A stretch of DNA of 16,032 bases from an uncultured Azospirillum sp. (GTDB lineage: Bacteria > Pseudomonadota > Alphaproteobacteria > RF32 > CAG-239): the NCBI GenBank assembly GCA_900539605.1, contig UQCS01000033.1, positions 1 to 16,032 of the forward strand, written 5' to 3'. The notes beneath the pieces are model-generated. The model was given only the letters and a program-made list of their open reading frames with translations, did no database searches and had not been told where the DNA came from. Shown in pieces: positions 14,592-16,032 of the stretch (its first letter is position 1; each line of letters opens with the position of its first letter). Position numbers and translations under genes: made by a program.

Positions 14592-14619
14592 TTGCCAAAA
14601 TAAACTTTTAGAGTATATT
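14592..14619 (+). promoter_or_regulatory. Promoter of the rpsF-rpsR-rplI operon
   Basis: TTGCCA (14592-14597), a 16-nt spacer and TATATT (14614-14619) fit a sigma-70 promoter and would give a leader of about 90 nt before the rpsF ATG. Confidence 0.6.
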
Positions 14620-14666
14620 AGCAACCGTCCCTTGCCGGATCTTTTTGTTTCGGCTATACATAAACC

Positions 14667-14687
14667 GTTTTTCCGCTACGGAAAAAC
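14667..14687 (+). promoter_or_regulatory. Leader hairpin before rpsF
   Basis: GTTTTTCCG-CTA-CGGAAAAAC is a perfect 9-bp stem with a 3-nt loop in the untranslated leader, 31 nt before the rpsF start. rpsF leaders of many bacteria bind the bS6:bS18 complex and repress the operon. This hairpin is a candidate for such a site, but I cannot confirm the known motif in it. Confidence 0.4.
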
Positions 14688-14718
14688 ATTGTTGAGAATC
14701 CATAAGGAGATATATTTT

Positions 14719-15054
14719 ATGCAAAAATACGAAAGCGTGCTGATTGCACGTCAGGATCTCGGCGCTTCGCAGGTTAATAGCATTGTTTCGGACTTGTCCG
14801 AAGTTATTAAAAAAGAAGGCGGCGAGGTTGTAAGAGTCGACAACTGGGGCCTGAAAACCCTGGCTTATCGCATCAAGAAAAACCGCAAAGGTCACTATGT
14901 TATCATGAACATTTCCGCCCCGGCTGCCGCAATTGCCGAGTATGAAAGAATCATGCGCTTTAACGAAGACATCATTCGTTATATGACCATTCGCGTTGAC
15001 GAATTTTCGGAAGGCGTTGCCTCTGAAGAAAAAGAAATTGAAGAAGCGGAGTAA
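14719..15054 (+). CDS. rpsF: 30S ribosomal protein bS6
   Basis: This 111-residue protein of the small ribosomal subunit pairs with bS18 on the platform of the 30S particle. It shows YESVLIARQDL at the N-terminus, GGEVVRVDNWGLKTLAYRIKK in the middle (about residues 35-55), and MRFNEDIIRYMTIRVDEF near the end, followed by the usual acidic tail. The frame is open further upstream, but ATG 14719 is the right start because of AAGGAG at 14704-14709 and the family N-terminus. It is the first gene of the operon rpsF-rpsR-rplI. Confidence 0.98.
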   Translation: MQKYESVLIARQDLGASQVNSIVSDLSEVIKKEGGEVVRVDNWGLKTLAYRIKKNRKGHYVIMNISAPAAAIAEYERIMRFNEDIIRYMTIRVDEFSEGVASEEKEIEEAE

Positions 15055-15057
15055 TTG

Positions 15058-15288
15058 ATGATGAACAAACAAGTATTCTTTAAGAAAAAGAAATCCTGCC
15101 CGTTTTCCGGCGAAGACGGCATGAAAATCGATTACAAGGATGTTAAGCTCCTTTCCCGTTACATTTCGGAAAAAGGCAAAATCATCCCGAGCCGTATCAC
15201 TTCGGTCTCTGCCAAAAAACAAAGAGAACTGGCCCGCGCCATCAAACGTGCCCGCTATGTTGCTCTGCTTCCGTTTGTCGCCAACTAA
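15058..15288 (+). CDS. rpsR: 30S ribosomal protein bS18
   Basis: This 76-residue small-subunit protein binds next to bS6. It has the basic start (VFFKKKKSCPFSG), DYKDVKLLSRYISEKGKIIPSRIT in the centre and KQRELARAIKRARYVALLPF at the end, all typical of the family. Two adjacent ATG codons (15058 and 15061) can serve as the start; GGAG at 15048-15051, inside the end of rpsF, is 6 or 9 nt away. A TTG at 15055 directly after the rpsF stop is less likely. The stop codon TAA is part of the rplI ribosome site. Confidence 0.97.
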   Translation: MMNKQVFFKKKKSCPFSGEDGMKIDYKDVKLLSRYISEKGKIIPSRITSVSAKKQRELARAIKRARYVALLPFVAN

Positions 15289-15299
15289 GGAGAAATGAG

Positions 15300-15785
15300 A
15301 TGGAAGTTATTCTTTTGGAACATGTAAACAAATTGGGTAAAATGGGCGACAAAGTAAACGTTAAAAACGGTTATGCCCGCAACTACCTGCTGCCGACCAA
15401 AAAAGCCCTTCGCGCAACTGCCGAAAATCTGGCTTTTTATGAAAAACAAAAAGCTGAACTGGAAGCTCACAACAAAACTTTGTTCGAAAACGCTTCCAAA
15501 CAGTCTGAAGAATTGCAGGGCTTTAAAGTCGTGCTGATCCGTCAGGCTGCCGAAACCGGTCAGCTCTATGGTTCGGTTACCATCCGCGATATCGCTTCGG
15601 CCATGAAAGAAGCCGGTGTTAATATTGAACGCCGCTACATCTATCTGGAACGTCCGATTAAGGACTTGGGTGTTTATCAAGTTAAACTGAACCTGCACCC
15701 GGAAGTCAGCCAGACCATTCTGGTTAACGTTGCCCGTACGGATGACGAAGCTCAGAAACAGGAAAACGCTTTTAATAAAGAATAG
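15300..15785 (+). CDS. rplI: 50S ribosomal protein bL9
   Basis: This 161-residue large-subunit protein binds 23S rRNA near the base of the L1 stalk and helps keep the reading frame. The N-terminal domain has the family signature GDKVNVKNGYARNYLLP (about residues 17-33). A long connecting helix (about 40-75) follows, then the C-terminal domain with TGQLYGSVTIRDIA and LKLNLHPEV-like sequence. It is slightly longer than the usual 148-150 residues because of a Gln/Glu/Asn-rich tail (DDEAQKQENAFNKE). Its AAGGAG overlaps the rpsR stop, and an intrinsic terminator follows. Confidence 0.98.
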   Translation: MEVILLEHVNKLGKMGDKVNVKNGYARNYLLPTKKALRATAENLAFYEKQKAELEAHNKTLFENASKQSEELQGFKVVLIRQAAETGQLYGSVTIRDIASAMKEAGVNIERRYIYLERPIKDLGVYQVKLNLHPEVSQTILVNVARTDDEAQKQENAFNKE

Positions 15786-15805
15786 TTTTGCTGTCGCAGG
15801 CTTGC

Positions 15806-15835
15806 AAAAAACCCCGGATCACTTCCGGGGTTTTT
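15806..15835 (+). terminator. Terminator of the rpsF-rpsR-rplI operon
   Basis: CCCCGG (15812-15817) and CCGGGG (15825-15830) flank a 7-nt loop, with A6 before and T5 after the stem. It begins 20 nt after the rplI stop codon and could act in both directions. Confidence 0.92.
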
Positions 15836-16032
15836 CAATATACCGATTCTAGCCCTCTGCCATTTTTCATAACCACTAATGTCTTTTCCCTCTGTTTTCC
15901 TTCAGATACCTGTCAACCCAATCGACACCAACAGCGATCTACTTATTTATCAATCCTTATTGCTTCAAAAAATTATAAAAAATAATTTCATAAAATCAAT
16001 TGATTATCGTTTTATTAACAAAAAAAAGACAA

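Noticed and set aside
14482..14718. Upstream extension of rpsF to an earlier ATG
   Set aside because: The added residues are unlike bS6, and the promoter and AAGGAG site support ATG 14719.
15788..15985. 65-codon frame after rplI
   Set aside because: It runs through the operon terminator and has no Shine-Dalgarno. The remaining AT-rich tail to 16032 shows no gene, and no promoter I would defend.

Overview
The window looks like part of a bacterial chromosome, most likely from an alphaproteobacterium. The main support is the NfuA-type protein with the Nfu_N plus NifU-C layout common in Alphaproteobacteria and mitochondria, and the murJ/DUF2333/nfu cluster. The moderate base composition (about half G+C by eye) and an unrecognised small gene would fit a host-associated lineage, but the genus cannot be fixed from the sequence alone. 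Most of the window is ordinary core chromosome. I see no tRNA, rRNA, CRISPR array, insertion sequence or phage module.

Left part, minus strand (1-9065). Read in transcription order, a promoter at about 9036-9065 drives a tight gene string: murJ (lipid II flippase), a DUF2333 membrane protein, an nfuA-like Fe-S carrier, a Bax-like secreted glucosaminidase and a gloB-like glyoxalase II. These genes overlap or abut by -8, -11, 0 and -1 nt. After 64 nt come a short prepilin peptidase and a voltage-gated cation channel, closed by a terminator at 2732-2762. A sigma-32-like promoter (2681-2710) then drives groES-groEL, which has its own terminator (638-669). At the far left lies a 5'-truncated SPFH/prohibitin remnant.

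Middle (9066-10193). A near-consensus sigma-70 promoter, strong Shine-Dalgarno and perfect 12-bp terminator frame a 126-residue protein of no recognised family (9169-9549, plus strand). Behind it is about 590 nt without a convincing gene. It holds two diverged direct-repeat copies, a small inverted repeat and the terminator of the next minus-strand operon.

Right part. A minus-strand operon (14475 to 10089) encodes a small lipoprotein, the ComM/YifB AAA+ ATPase, and a 778-residue exported multidomain protein. That protein has two internal repeat arrays and a trypsin-like domain in which all three catalytic positions appear to be replaced. Divergent from it is the ribosomal operon rpsF-rpsR-rplI (plus strand), with a leader hairpin and a terminator.

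The points most worth following up are the exported pseudoprotease with its repeats, the TLDGW-filter channel without a C-terminal coiled coil, the strongly framed orphan gene, and the direct repeats behind it.
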